From positions 2,294,001-2,358,000 of the forward strand of contig SRSI01000079.1 of assembly GCA_005656395.1 (NCBI GenBank): a stretch of DNA of 64,000 bases, read 5' to 3'. Positions 13,270-25,659 of this stretch are shown one piece after another (the first letter of the stretch is position 1; each line of letters begins with the position of its first letter). This DNA is from Strongyloides papillosus. Its lineage: Eukaryota > Nematoda > Chromadorea > Rhabditida > Strongyloididae. A model generated the notes under the pieces. That model saw nothing but the letters and a program-made list of their open reading frames with translations, was not told the DNA's origin and searched no databases. The translations under genes were made by a program, and so were the position numbers.

Positions 13270-13720
13270 TATATTTCAAAGTGTCTTTTATTAAAAAAAA
13301 CACTTTCATAAAATATTCTGACTTCTTCTGGTTTCTTTTAAACTTTCAACCCATTCAGTTTAGAATTCTTTCTGATTTAAAAGAATTTTTAAGTAATTAT
13401 TGTTATTCTATTCCAAAAAATTTATGAAAAATCTAAATTTACATATTATATTAAGAAAATTGAATATAATTTTTTAAATGAAGTCTTTTTTCATAAAATA
13501 TAGTTTTATGCCGGCAAAAAACATAATTATTTTTTACATTTGTTAATTAAAAGTAAAAATGTCTATGTACTAATCATTCATATAAAATAATTAATATTTA
13601 TGTAATCTATTAATATTCTCAAGCTGATCTTTCGAAAAAAATGTAGAAATCGCACAAAAAAGGACATAGATTTGCATAAAATGAAATACATTTGTCCATC
13701 TAACAAAATTCTAATTTCCT
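13270..13720. repeat. Repeat fragment B (matches inner segment of copy A)
   Basis: This stretch aligns by eye along most of its length with about 9730-10110. Shared phrases in the same order include TTTATGAAAAAT, AGTTTTATGC-GGCAAAAAACATA, ATAAAATAATTAAT and ATCTTTCGAAAAAAA. The hairpin head and 525-bp units are absent, so it is a solo fragment. A 61-codon open frame inside is a by-product. Confidence 0.65.
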
Positions 13721-14890
13721 GATTTGCGACTAATTTTATCGCAATTATTTTGTACATAAAAATTAAAGAGACAATTATCCAATTAACAAAATAAATTTCT
13801 ATTTTTCTTTAATATTATTCTTTTTTTAAAACTTAAGATGTTTTCTACAGTACTTCTTTAAATACAAGGCTATATTATAATTTTGTGTAAAATTAAAAAC
13901 GATTATATAACAAGCATTGTTAACATATCACAACAATGTTTTTTAGTATGTTTTGATAGTTTGAATTATTAGAAATTGTATTATTTTTTATGAAATTATA
14001 CTTTTCCGTAAGCTCAATTTTTTTATACTATCATTCAAGATTATTTTTAAAAATTAAACTTTTGTAATGTTATAAAAGAAATTATGCATTTTTGTTTAAG
14101 GTGAAAAATCAATTTTAAATACTTTAATCTAGAAAAAAGTAAATACTAAAATAATATTTTGAATTAATATTTTTTGTATGATTAAATAATTATTGCTTTT
14201 TGTTATTGTTGTTAATAAATCATTGTTTAAAAGAATGATTTTTACTAAAACGTTTTCAACTTTACACAAAATAGACTTCTTAAAATTTCCTTCATAATAT
14301 ACTGTTAAAAAATAAGACTATAAAATGAACATAAATTATAAAAAAATAATGTGATAATAAAAGTCTCGTTAATACAAAATGTCAGAAATGTTTATTTTTG
14401 TTAAAAAAGACATAATTTATGCTACAAAATAATAGTTTACGCCGTTTGAAACATGTTTGTAGTCACTTGATATTTTTAATATTTCAATAAAATTCAATTT
14501 TTTAAAAGGTGGGACGTTTTTATTGGATTTTATGTGGAATTGTCAAAATTTTTCCCCTTTTCCGTGCATTTTTAGAAACTATTTTAAATCATAATTTAAA
14601 CAATTGTCTTTAATAATCACTAAAATTGACTATTTATGTTATGATTAATAAGAAAATTGATCTAAATAATTCAGAAGAATATTTTTAGAAATTTTTAATA
14701 ATTGACTGTCTAAAAATAATAATTTTTCAAATAAAAATGTAAATATTTTATTATCATATAATTATGACATCAACCAGACTTTATAATAAACTTTTTCTAT
14801 ATATTATATAAACAACAAAATGCTACATTTACATAATTTTATTGCTTAAGATAATTTTTATGTTAAATTATTATAAATAATGTAAAACAG
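13721..14890. other. AT-rich interval, nothing recognised
   Basis: No coding frame or clear repeat is visible between repeat fragment B and the promoter of the first QWNG gene. Confidence 0.4.
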
Positions 14891-14894
14891 ACTG

Positions 14895-14902
14895 TATATA
14901 AG
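14895..14902 (+). promoter_or_regulatory. TATA-box-like element
   Basis: TATATAAG lies 48 bases before the ATG at 14943 of the secreted QWNG-motif gene, a spacing that suits a TATA-dependent promoter with a short leader. Confidence 0.4.
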
Positions 14903-14942
14903 AAGTCTTTTAAGCATTGAATACCATATTGAAAATAACAGA

Positions 14943-15279
14943 ATGAAATTTCTAATTTCTTTCCTTTGCTTACTTACCTTTATTAATGTTTCTTATTCAC
15001 TTGGAGGATCAAAAAGAAGTGCAGATGCTCAACCACAATGGAATGGTGAAATTTTTTGAAACAATTAATGAAGAAACTATGAAAAAGTGTTGTAGCTGAC
15101 AAATCACAATGGAACGGTGATATTTTCCGGCTTAATTTTTTAGAAAAAAGTCAAAAAGGATATTCACAAGTTGAAGCACAATGGAATGGTGACATATTCT
15201 GGAAAAAAGCTTTAACAAGAGTTCTAGAAAAAATTTCCAAAATTCCAAAAGAATATGTAACAGATACCAAGAATAACTA
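14943..15279 (+). pseudogene. Secreted QWNG-repeat protein, frame interrupted
   Basis: The ATG at 14943 starts a clear signal peptide (MKFLISFLCLLTFINVSYS). The frame reaches a motif QWNGEIF and stops at 15057-15059, giving only 38 aa. Two further copies, QWNGDIF at 15107-15127 and 15179-15199, lie in another frame that runs to a stop at 15277. Copy starts are 71 and 72 nt apart, so a 24-codon tandem repeat seems ancestral, with one base lost between copies 1 and 2 (near the T6 run) plus an in-frame TGA. The alternative is a 50-nt intron (15046-15095) joining in phase, but its GTGAAA donor and purine-rich acceptor are weaker than others in this window. An AATAAA-like signal follows the last stop. 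Function unknown. The neighbour at 15785 carries the motif once. Confidence 0.55.
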
Positions 15280-15409
15280 AAAACTTAATAAAATGTAAAA
15301 CAATCACTTTTGACTCAATAAGAAAATATACTGAAGACCTTCTTAATCTTTCATTATTTAACCATAACAATTATAGAATTAACTAATATGAAAAATGGTG
15401 AGAAAAAAA

Positions 15410-15660
15410 GTGCATTGTAAAAAATAAATTTAAATTATTCAGTAATTTAATCTTATATTTAAGTTAATTTTTTTAAAAATTTCACAATGACATTTTGTAT
15501 AGAAAACAAATAAATTAACGACCATTAAATAATTATTATTTCGTAATTTTTATGTTATATACTATTTTTTAATACAAAAAGTATTTGTTTAGCGGTTTAA
15601 CAAAAAATTATCTAATATAAATATTCCTTAAAAGCATAATTTTTAATTTAATTAATTTAT
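15410..15660. repeat. 3' flank shared by the two QWNG genes, copy 1
   Basis: This non-coding stretch aligns by eye with 16640-16880. Shared phrases in order include TTTGTATAGAAAA, AATAAATTAAC, CATTAAA-AATTA and ACAAAAAATTAT, ending in CATAATTTTTAATTTAA. It lies after the first QWNG gene as its partner lies after the second, indicating a tandem duplication of gene plus flank. Confidence 0.6.
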
Positions 15661-15784
15661 TTTACATATTTAAAATTTAAATAAATTGAATTTATCATCA
15701 TGATTTTTACAGCAAATTATTTTATATAATATGAAAAAAAAATTGTTTTTGACATAATTTTGAATTGATTTTCAATTTGAAAAT

Positions 15785-16540
15785 ATGATGGATAAGCTTT
15801 TAATTTCTCTGCTTCTTCTACTTAACTGTATCAGTTTCTCTCATTCAACCACAAACCCAACTAAGAATATAATTAATGATGTTTTAAAAGGGATTGATAC
15901 TGCAACTATAGGACCGGAAATGACTAAGTTTTTTGAAGAGTTGGAAGGATTAGGTGAATTTTATAATCAACCTCTTGTAATGGGAGATAATAATGAGTGT
16001 GAAATGAAGAAATCTATGGTTGCAGATAGAATACGCAAGAACACTAATATGATAAAACATTTGGTAAATGAAAATGAAAAGAATTTAATGCCATTCCTTA
16101 CTCAGGATTTCAATAAATCTCCTAAACCAAACAAAGCCGATGTTTATAAAGCACAATGGAATGGTGAAGATTTCTTAACCCAAAAATTTGCTAAATATAT
16201 TTCTGATAGTAAGTCATTAAAAGGTAGTCGCAAACCAATGTCAAGAGAAAAAAATCACTTTTATACGAAGGATATGACAACAGAACATACTAATAACAAC
16301 GAAAGAAAAACAATTATAATTTCGCATGAACGTGATACACAATCGAATGTTAAAGATTTTTTGAAAAAAGCTATTGATGAACTTGTAAAATTATTTAAAG
16401 GTGAATATAGAAAATCTGATTTTGATCAAATATCTGAGGAAAAAGCTGCGAAAAAGGTTGCGGAGTTGTATAGGATACATCAATTGAAAATGAAATTAAA
16501 AGAATTAGAAAAAGAACTACAGGAAGAAAAAATAGAATAA
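15785..16540 (+). CDS. Secreted QWNG-motif protein
   Basis: A single exon encodes 251 aa. Residues 1-21 (MMDKLLISLLLLLNCISFSHS) are a signal peptide resembling that of the upstream gene. The mature chain is hydrophilic and Lys/Glu-rich with one or two Cys only. Residues 124-130 read QWNGEDF, the motif repeated in the gene at 14943, and are again followed by a Lys-containing helical stretch. The last 40 residues are a predicted amphipathic or coiled-coil helix rich in Lys, Glu and Leu. No protease, toxin-fold or neuropeptide cleavage pattern is evident. The position beside a diverged sibling with a shared 3' flank points to local duplication of a secreted family, possibly lineage-specific. I recognise no named family. 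Confidence 0.75.
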   Translation: MMDKLLISLLLLLNCISFSHSTTNPTKNIINDVLKGIDTATIGPEMTKFFEELEGLGEFYNQPLVMGDNNECEMKKSMVADRIRKNTNMIKHLVNENEKNLMPFLTQDFNKSPKPNKADVYKAQWNGEDFLTQKFAKYISDSKSLKGSRKPMSREKNHFYTKDMTTEHTNNNERKTIIISHERDTQSNVKDFLKKAIDELVKLFKGEYRKSDFDQISEEKAAKKVAELYRIHQLKMKLKELEKELQEEKIE

Positions 16541-16639
16541 ACAGTTTCTCCAAACAAAAACATTTCAATCAATAGAATGTCGAGCTTCCTTTAAATTGAA
16601 GAAGCTACCTACTCTAAACAATTAAATATAAAAAAATAC

Positions 16640-16880
16640 ATTGTAAGAAATAATTGTTTATTAGAAATAAATTTAATTTTAAATTCGCTTTTTATCATGT
16701 TCTTCTTTCTTAATGGCACTTTGTATAGAAAAAAAATAAATTAACATACATTAAACAATTACTACTTCATAATTTTTATTTATTTTAATAATTTACAATG
16801 CAAAGAAATATTTATGTAGCAATTTTACAAAAAATTATATAATGTAAATACTCCTCAACAACATAATTTTTAATTTAACC
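16640..16880. repeat. 3' flank shared by the two QWNG genes, copy 2
   Basis: Second copy of the flank described for 15410-15660. It ends within a few bases of the hairpin head of repeat copy C, so repeat and duplication borders coincide here. Confidence 0.6.
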
Positions 16881-18860
16881 AGTCTTAGACCCGCTTTCGG
16901 CAGGTCAGAGATCGTCCGCAGAGCATATTTTTTAATAGGGAATTTTTATGCTAAATTATTAATCTAAGAATGTGTATAATAAATTTTTTCACTGGATTAC
17001 ATATCTATGTAGAAGCAGAATAACGAAAAAGAATTGTTAGAATATATAAATATTTTTGATTGTGAAAATCATTTTATATCGTCTACTTTTATTGAAACTG
17101 TTTTGTTAAGTAAAACATTTACCCGACAAAAAAAAATTTTATTTATATCCAAAGTTAATAAAAATGAATATTTGTAACAATCCAAATAACTATTTAGGTG
17201 ACTCTTCATCATATCTTTGAAATTTGTATAAACAATTTGATATCATTGCTCTATTAACTACATATTTTACTTAATTTTACAAATTTGTAAATGAGAAAAA
17301 ACAAAAGTTTAATACATAACTTCTTACGTTTTTAAGCTACAAACTTCGTTATGGTTTTATATTTTAAATCAGACTTTGTTCTATGTACTAAATTTAGTTT
17401 AATTTTCTTTAAACAACTTTGCATAAAATTAAAATATTAGAAAATTTTAATTTTCACTAAAATAATGATCATCATCTTCTGATCCATTACTTGATTCATT
17501 TTTATTAATCTTTTAAATATTATGTTTCCTCCTCATTTCTGAGTTGTATCTTTCAAATGAGTCATAAATCAGAAAGTTTCTTTAATTTTAAAAAGAGTTA
17601 TTTCTGATAAAAGAACTATACAAAAATGTGTCCAGAAAGTGGTATTTTTAAAACATAACTTGTTTAATTATCGACCAAAAGTTTTTATATTCATTTTTCG
17701 CACTAAGTTAGAACAAAACACATCTATCAAATGTTTAAGCATAAAGATTGATCAAGTTTGAAAAGAGTTATGTCTGGAACAAAATTGATTTTTACAGAAA
17801 AAATAGAAAAAAGCAAGAAAAATGACAATAAAATTGGCATAATTCTTTTTCTAGATAAGATGTGAACTTCACAATAGTCACATTTTTTAAGTAAGACTTA
17901 AATCTATACAAGCAAGATATAGTTCTTTTATTTTATAACGTTTCCATTAAGTAATAGCTATTTAACTTTTTAATTTTTACCAAAAAAATAGTCATCACTT
18001 GTTGATCTATAAATTTGCCAATTCTTTATCAATCCTAATGCTGCTGTGTTTCCGCACTATTCTGCAGTTGTATCTCTCAAATGAGTCATAAACCATAAAA
18101 TTCTATTAACTTTCAAAAGAGTTATTTTTGGAACAAAACTATGCAAAAAAAACTGTCCAAAATGTGGTATTTTTTAAACATAATTTGGCCACTTGTGGAC
18201 CAAAAGTTGTGAGATCCATTTTCCGCACTAAGTTGAAAAAAAATAGATCAAATGATTATTTTACCATAAAACGTGATCAAGTTTGGAGAGAGTTATGTCT
18301 GGAACAAAAATGATTTTTACAATAAAAATAGAAAAAAGGCAAAAAAGTTGACATACAAATTAATATAACTTTTTTCTTGGTTGAGCTAGGAACTTCGTTA
18401 GACTCTAATTTTTTAAGTTAGACTTAGATCAACATAACAGATATTATTTTATTTGTTTTCATCAAGTCATGACTGAGTTATAGCTATTTAACATTTTAAT
18501 TTTTTTTAAGAATGGTCACTACTCCTTGGACCATAACTCAACCAATTATAAATCAAATCCAATATCACTGAGCCTACGAATTGTTCTAGAATTTTACCTT
18601 TCGAATGAGATATAAAGCAATTTATTTTGTTAACTTTTAGAAGAGTTAGTCGAGTAATAAAACTATGTAAAAAAAGTCCCTAAAAAAGGGTGTTTTTTTA
18701 AAGATAACTTGGCCAATTATGGCCCAAAACATTTAAGACCTATTTTCCCCCCTAGGTTAGAAAAAAACATATTTTTTGGCTGTTTATCCATTAAAATCGG
18801 TTAACTTTGAAGAGAGTTATGTTAAAAACAATTTTTTTTCTTATTTCTTTTTGTTATAGA
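16880..18860. repeat. Composite repeat, copy C
   Basis: Same order as copy A: a degraded hairpin head (16878-16925, CAGTCTTAGACCCGC then TTCGGCAGGTCAGAG), a leader of about 585 bp, then three units with matching points at 17465, 17990 and 18510 (periods 525 and 520). The unit phrases GGAACAAAACTATGCAAAAA and AATTTGGCCACTTGTGGACC resemble those of copy A, at a level suggesting old copies. Homology with copy A ends near TTTTGTTATAGAT at about 18860. There are no intact genes inside; the short frame at 18128 is incidental. Confidence 0.7.
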
Positions 18861-18861
18861 T

Positions 18862-20297
<1,436 letters not shown>

Positions 20298-20299
20298 TG

Positions 20300-21850
20300 A
20301 GTGTCATACTCCTTTCGAATGTGGTTATGTTTAAAGAAACGAATATTTAAAAGTTAAAACAATGTGAAAAATTATAATAATTGTCAATTAGTTATGATGT
20401 CAATAAGTATCAACATTGAAACGATATAAGAAATACAAAAGCAAGTCCATATAACAGATAAAACACTAATTAAGGGATCTGTCTATAGAAAAAATATTTA
20501 TATTTTCTATATTCAGCAAGCTGATTTATTGGTTTTTGATATGACTTGTAATTGTTACGAAAGAATCAAGAATATCAGAAAAACTTTTTATAATGATAAT
20601 AAAATTAAATGAATACTAATTTCTCAAAAATTGTTCATGTGTGTTAAGATATTGTATATTTTTTTTATAAAAGTATTTATTTGTAAATGATTCGTATCTA
20701 TGATGTGTAACTTTATTTTTTGTAGTAAAATATTTGTACAACTCTTTTTGAATTATTCATCTAAAATTCAAGAATTAAAAAATGGTTACAATTAATGTCG
20801 CTATGCAATGTAAAATTACTTTAACTTCAGATACATGACTTCTTACTATATGTACACAAAATATGATTCATGGACATTGATGTGGCATAGAAGATAATTA
20901 ATTCATCCAGGATAAAAACATCCGATGATAACTACATTTATGCACTATTTGCGCAGGTTGTCGTTATCCTTACAATACCAAAGTTATTACCACGATGTTT
21001 TCGTGTCTCTTTGTCGTAAATCTTAAACATTTCTATCATGTTATATTCGTATTTGAATTCGCTTCTTTAATACGAGTCACTTTATTCTTCATAAATGAAG
21101 TTAAAGTATGATTACAAACAAAGATAATCTAAGCGAGGTTGTAACTAACATCTTTCTGAAAAATTTCTCCCTAAATGGTGATGTCAATCTTAATCGTCGT
21201 TTTACTTCATTATGATCACTAACAATTCACCGTGCTAATGGTATGCATTAATTTCCAAGTACAACTTTATTTGACAGGAATTTTTATGCATGGTAAAATT
21301 TTTACTTTAAAAATTGGTTTTATTCAAGTATGTCGTACTCACTCGTGGTAAAAGATTCATGAAATTATAGTTATGGATTTGTGTTGAATGCTTGATCAAG
21401 AACTTGATGTTTAAAATATTCAAATTATTCACAAAAGAAACTATCCATCAAAGAAAATCATATAAAATAAATTCTAGTTGTGCAGGTATTCATCTAATGG
21501 CTCAATATAAATGGCATATTACACAGCTTTCATTGCTAAGAGGTAATAAATATGTGAGTGAAAATAAGAAAATACAGAAATTCTGGATTGATGTTCAACT
21601 ACATTTGGGGAGATTGTGTTTTAAATGGTATTTAGGAGTATTCAATAGGTAAATACTATGACAATATTAGTGATAATATCTCTCTTTTCCTTTTGAATGT
21701 AGTGTACTTGTTGTTGTGGAACCAACTTATAATTTTTATAGCAACTTTGGATTCAGTAATACCATCACCTACTTCCATCAAAGCTACATCAGACAAATAA
21801 TACAATTTCAAAAGCATTGTAACCTTTAGTAAGCCCATATGTTCCTTTCT
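20300..21850. other. Interval with scattered coding-like remnants
   Basis: Base composition is intermediate between the decayed stretch on its left and the AT-rich background. Short open pieces occur on the minus strand at about 21838-21656 and 21085-20960, and on the plus strand at about 21392-21652. None forms a complete gene or shows a motif I recognise. They may be remains of a mobile element. Confidence 0.3.
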
Positions 21851-22012
21851 TTTGTAAATTTAATTTGTCTTGATACGTTTTTCTTTGTACAAATTAACTA
21901 AACATTTGGTAAAATGTTTATTGTCAATTTTTAGATTCTTACAATTTTTCACCACAGAAGAGCGATTTTATTTTTATTACTTTGTTTTTAGATTTGTTGG
22001 AAGTAATTAGTA

Positions 22013-23682
22013 ATGACGGATCAACAGAGTTCAGAAAACAAGTCGAAATTTAGTTTTAATCCAAATGCGCCATCATTTGTTCTAAATGTTAATGCTCCTT
22101 CTTTTGTGCCAGGACAAGGATTCGTCTACCAACAACCTCAACAAAACGACATAGAAGTAAAAAGCCAAAATTCATCTCTTCCAGAGGTAGAAGTTCCAGT
22201 AAAGGAAGTTGAAGAAAATAATGTAAAGGAAGAAAAAGTAATTAAAGAAATTGTAAAAGAGAAGGACGATTCTGATAAATTTTCAAAAGAAAAAGAGGCT
22301 GAGATTGCGGCATTATCCAGTAAATTCAAAAGAGCTGTTTACGTTAAAGGTACTTTTTTGTTATCATTAATTATAATATTATTATTTTAGATGATTCTAG
22401 AAAGGAAACAATTAATATTGTTTTTATTGGACATGTTGATGCTGGAAAATCTACAATTGGTGGACAGCTTATGTATCTTACAGGAATGGTCGATAAAAGG
22501 ACATTAGAAAAGTATGAAAAAGAAGCAAAAGATAAAGGTAGAGAATCATGGTATTTATCATGGGCTTTAGATACAAACGAGGAGGAAAGAGAAAAAGGAA
22601 AGACTGTTGAATGTGGAAGAGCATATTTTGAGACGGAAAGAAGACATTTTACGATATTAGATGCTCCAGGTCACAAATCCTTTGTTCCAAATATGATTAG
22701 TGGAGCTACACAGGCTGATTTAGCAGTTCTTGTAATCTCAGCACGTAAAGGTGAATTTGAAACTGGATTTGATCGTGGTGGTCAGACTAGAGAACATGCT
22801 ATGCTTGTCAAAACTGCAGGAGTTAAGCATTTAATTATACTAGTTAATAAGATGGATGACGTAACGGTACAATGGTCTGAAGAGCGTTTCAATACAATTC
22901 GTGATAAATTAACGCCATATCTTAAGAAATTAGGTTTTAATCCAAAAACTGATATCACTTATATTCCTGTATCAGGATTAACTGGTGCATTTATGAAGGA
23001 GAAACCTCAAGGAAATGTTTGCGGATGGTATGATGGCCCATGTTTCATAGAGTATATAGACAAAGTTCTCCCAGAAATTCAAAGAGATTATGATGGCCCT
23101 TCACGTTGTCTAGTTGTAGATAAGTTCAGTGATATGGGAACGATGATAATAGGGAAAATGGAATCAGGTGTCATAGCAAAGGGGCAAAATATGGTACTGA
23201 TGCCAAATAAAACACCTGTTCAAATTTTGCAATGTTTAAGTGATGACATTGAGAGTGATATGGTTGTTTCTGGAAACAATGTAAAGCTGAAGTTAAAAGG
23301 CGTTGAAGAAGGTGATGTTTTGCCTGGATTTGTTATTTGTTCACCAGATTCTCTTTGTTCAACTGGAAGAATATTTGATGCTGAAGTTGTTATTCTAGAG
23401 CATAAATCTATTATTGCACCTGGGTACTCTTGTGTACTTCATATTCATAGTGCAATTGAAGAGGTAACTGTTAAAAATATTATATGTACCATTAATAAAA
23501 AGACTGGAGCAAAAGAAAGAGCCCGTTATGTTCGCCAAGATGAAAAAGCTATAATACGTTTTGAAGCAGCGGAATCTTTTTGTATGGAAACATTCAAAAA
23601 TTTCCCTCAAATGGGAAGGTTCACATTACGAGATGAAGGAAAATCTATCGCTATTGGAAAGATTGTCAAAGTTGTTGAGTAA
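22013..23682 (+). CDS. GSPT1: Translation termination factor eRF3
   Basis: Two exons, 22013-22349 and 22391-23682, with a 41-nt intron and matching phase, encode 542 aa. The N-terminus carries two PAM2-type motifs in tandem (FNPNAPSFV and LNVNAPSFVPG, about residues 15-33), which in this family bind poly(A)-binding protein. An acidic linker follows. The GTPase domain has G1 GHVDAGKST, G3 DAPGHKSF, G4 NKMDD and the SGLTG loop, then two beta-barrel domains that bind eRF1. eRF3 uses GTP hydrolysis to drive peptide release at stop codons in the cytoplasm. The N-terminal region is shorter than in mammals. It is followed 201 bp later by KRR1 on the same strand. Confidence 0.95.
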
Positions 23683-23874
23683 TTTTATTTGAGATAATTG
23701 TTGTTTTTTTTATAACTTATGTAAAACTTCATTTAGTTACTATTTATCAAAGAAAGAATTATTATCTTATATATATACCTAAATATATATATGTTTACGC
23801 TTTTTTTTAAATTAATTACTATCGTCCTAACGATATTGTATACTTTTTATAATTATTATATTTTTCTAAATTGA

Positions 23875-24756
<882 letters not shown>

Positions 24757-24854
24757 ATTGTAATTTTATTTTTGTATTATTAATAAATTTTAAGTTTTTT
24801 TTATAAGTATGAGATTAAAATAAAAAAAAGGTAATGTACAAAGGTGTACAATAA

Positions 24855-25438
24855 TCAGGCTACACGATAAATAATATGGACACCCGAGTTAGTTTCAACA
24901 ATATCTGACATCTCTCCTACCCTTAATGCATAGCTAGCATTCTCAAAAGGCCTTTCCATACGATTTCTTTCAAAAAATCCAAGATCACCTTTTCTTTTGG
25001 CTGAAGAACAATCACTATACTCACTAGCTAATTTCATAAATGTTTCAAGTTTATCTGTCGATTGCTCAATCTCATCTCTGTATTTCTTTAAAATATCAAT
25101 AGCTTCATCTTTTGTTCTTGTTATTTTTTCACTCCTCCATGAAGATGGTCGACGGGAATCACGATGCTTAACAAGCAAATGATAACAATGTACTGATGAG
25201 GGAGAAGATGATGTTTCCTCTGACTTGTCCGAAGGAGTAGGTCTTGTCCATTGGCTTTGTCCTGTAGCTCTATTAATATAATATTCACGACCTAAAATAC
25301 TTCAATAACAAAAATACAATATAAACAACAAAATATACCTCTTGAAGTACTCATACGTTTCTCCCATCCTTTTGGTAGTGGTGGTACAGCTGAACCATCA
25401 TTATTTTTTTGTTTTTTAACATTTGGTTCATCTGACAT
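24855..25438 (-). CDS. PIN1: Peptidyl-prolyl isomerase Pin1 (WW + parvulin)
   Basis: Two minus-strand exons, 25438-25339 and 25291-24855, with a 47-nt intron and matching phase, encode 178 aa (human 163). The WW domain spans the intron: LPKGWEKR, then GREYYINRATGQSQWTRPT with both tryptophans. The parvulin domain keeps the phosphate-binding basic cluster (LVKH...SRRPSSWR), the catalytic cysteine in YSDCSSAK and the C-terminal histidine of SGVHII. Pin1 isomerises phospho-Ser/Thr-Pro bonds in nuclear and cytoplasmic signalling proteins. The gene converges on KRR1 and diverges from methionyl-tRNA synthetase, with only about 220 bp between the two start codons. Confidence 0.95.
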
Positions 25439-25659
25439 ATTTCTCTCAAACTCAAATTTTAGAATAAAAATACTTTTTTTAAATATTGAAAACGACGACT
25501 ACACGTTGTTATTTGGTTGTCAGATAAGCTTAAATTTTGGGCACAATAAGATATTGGTAAAGTGTTTTCCGTATAAGAGTAATTATTAATTTTATTTTTA
25601 TTTTTTATCATTCTTGTAGCTGTTTTCTTCAACTAAATTGTTATTTTTATAGGTTTAGT

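Noticed and set aside
15054..15060. Programmed frameshift at TTT TGA in the QWNG gene
   Set aside because: The downstream copies need a -1 shift, whereas TTT TGA favours +1. The -1 frame also hits a TGA shortly after.
18128..18313. 61-codon open frame on the plus strand
   Set aside because: It lies inside one unit of the composite repeat. Equivalent positions in other units are not open, so it is a chance frame.
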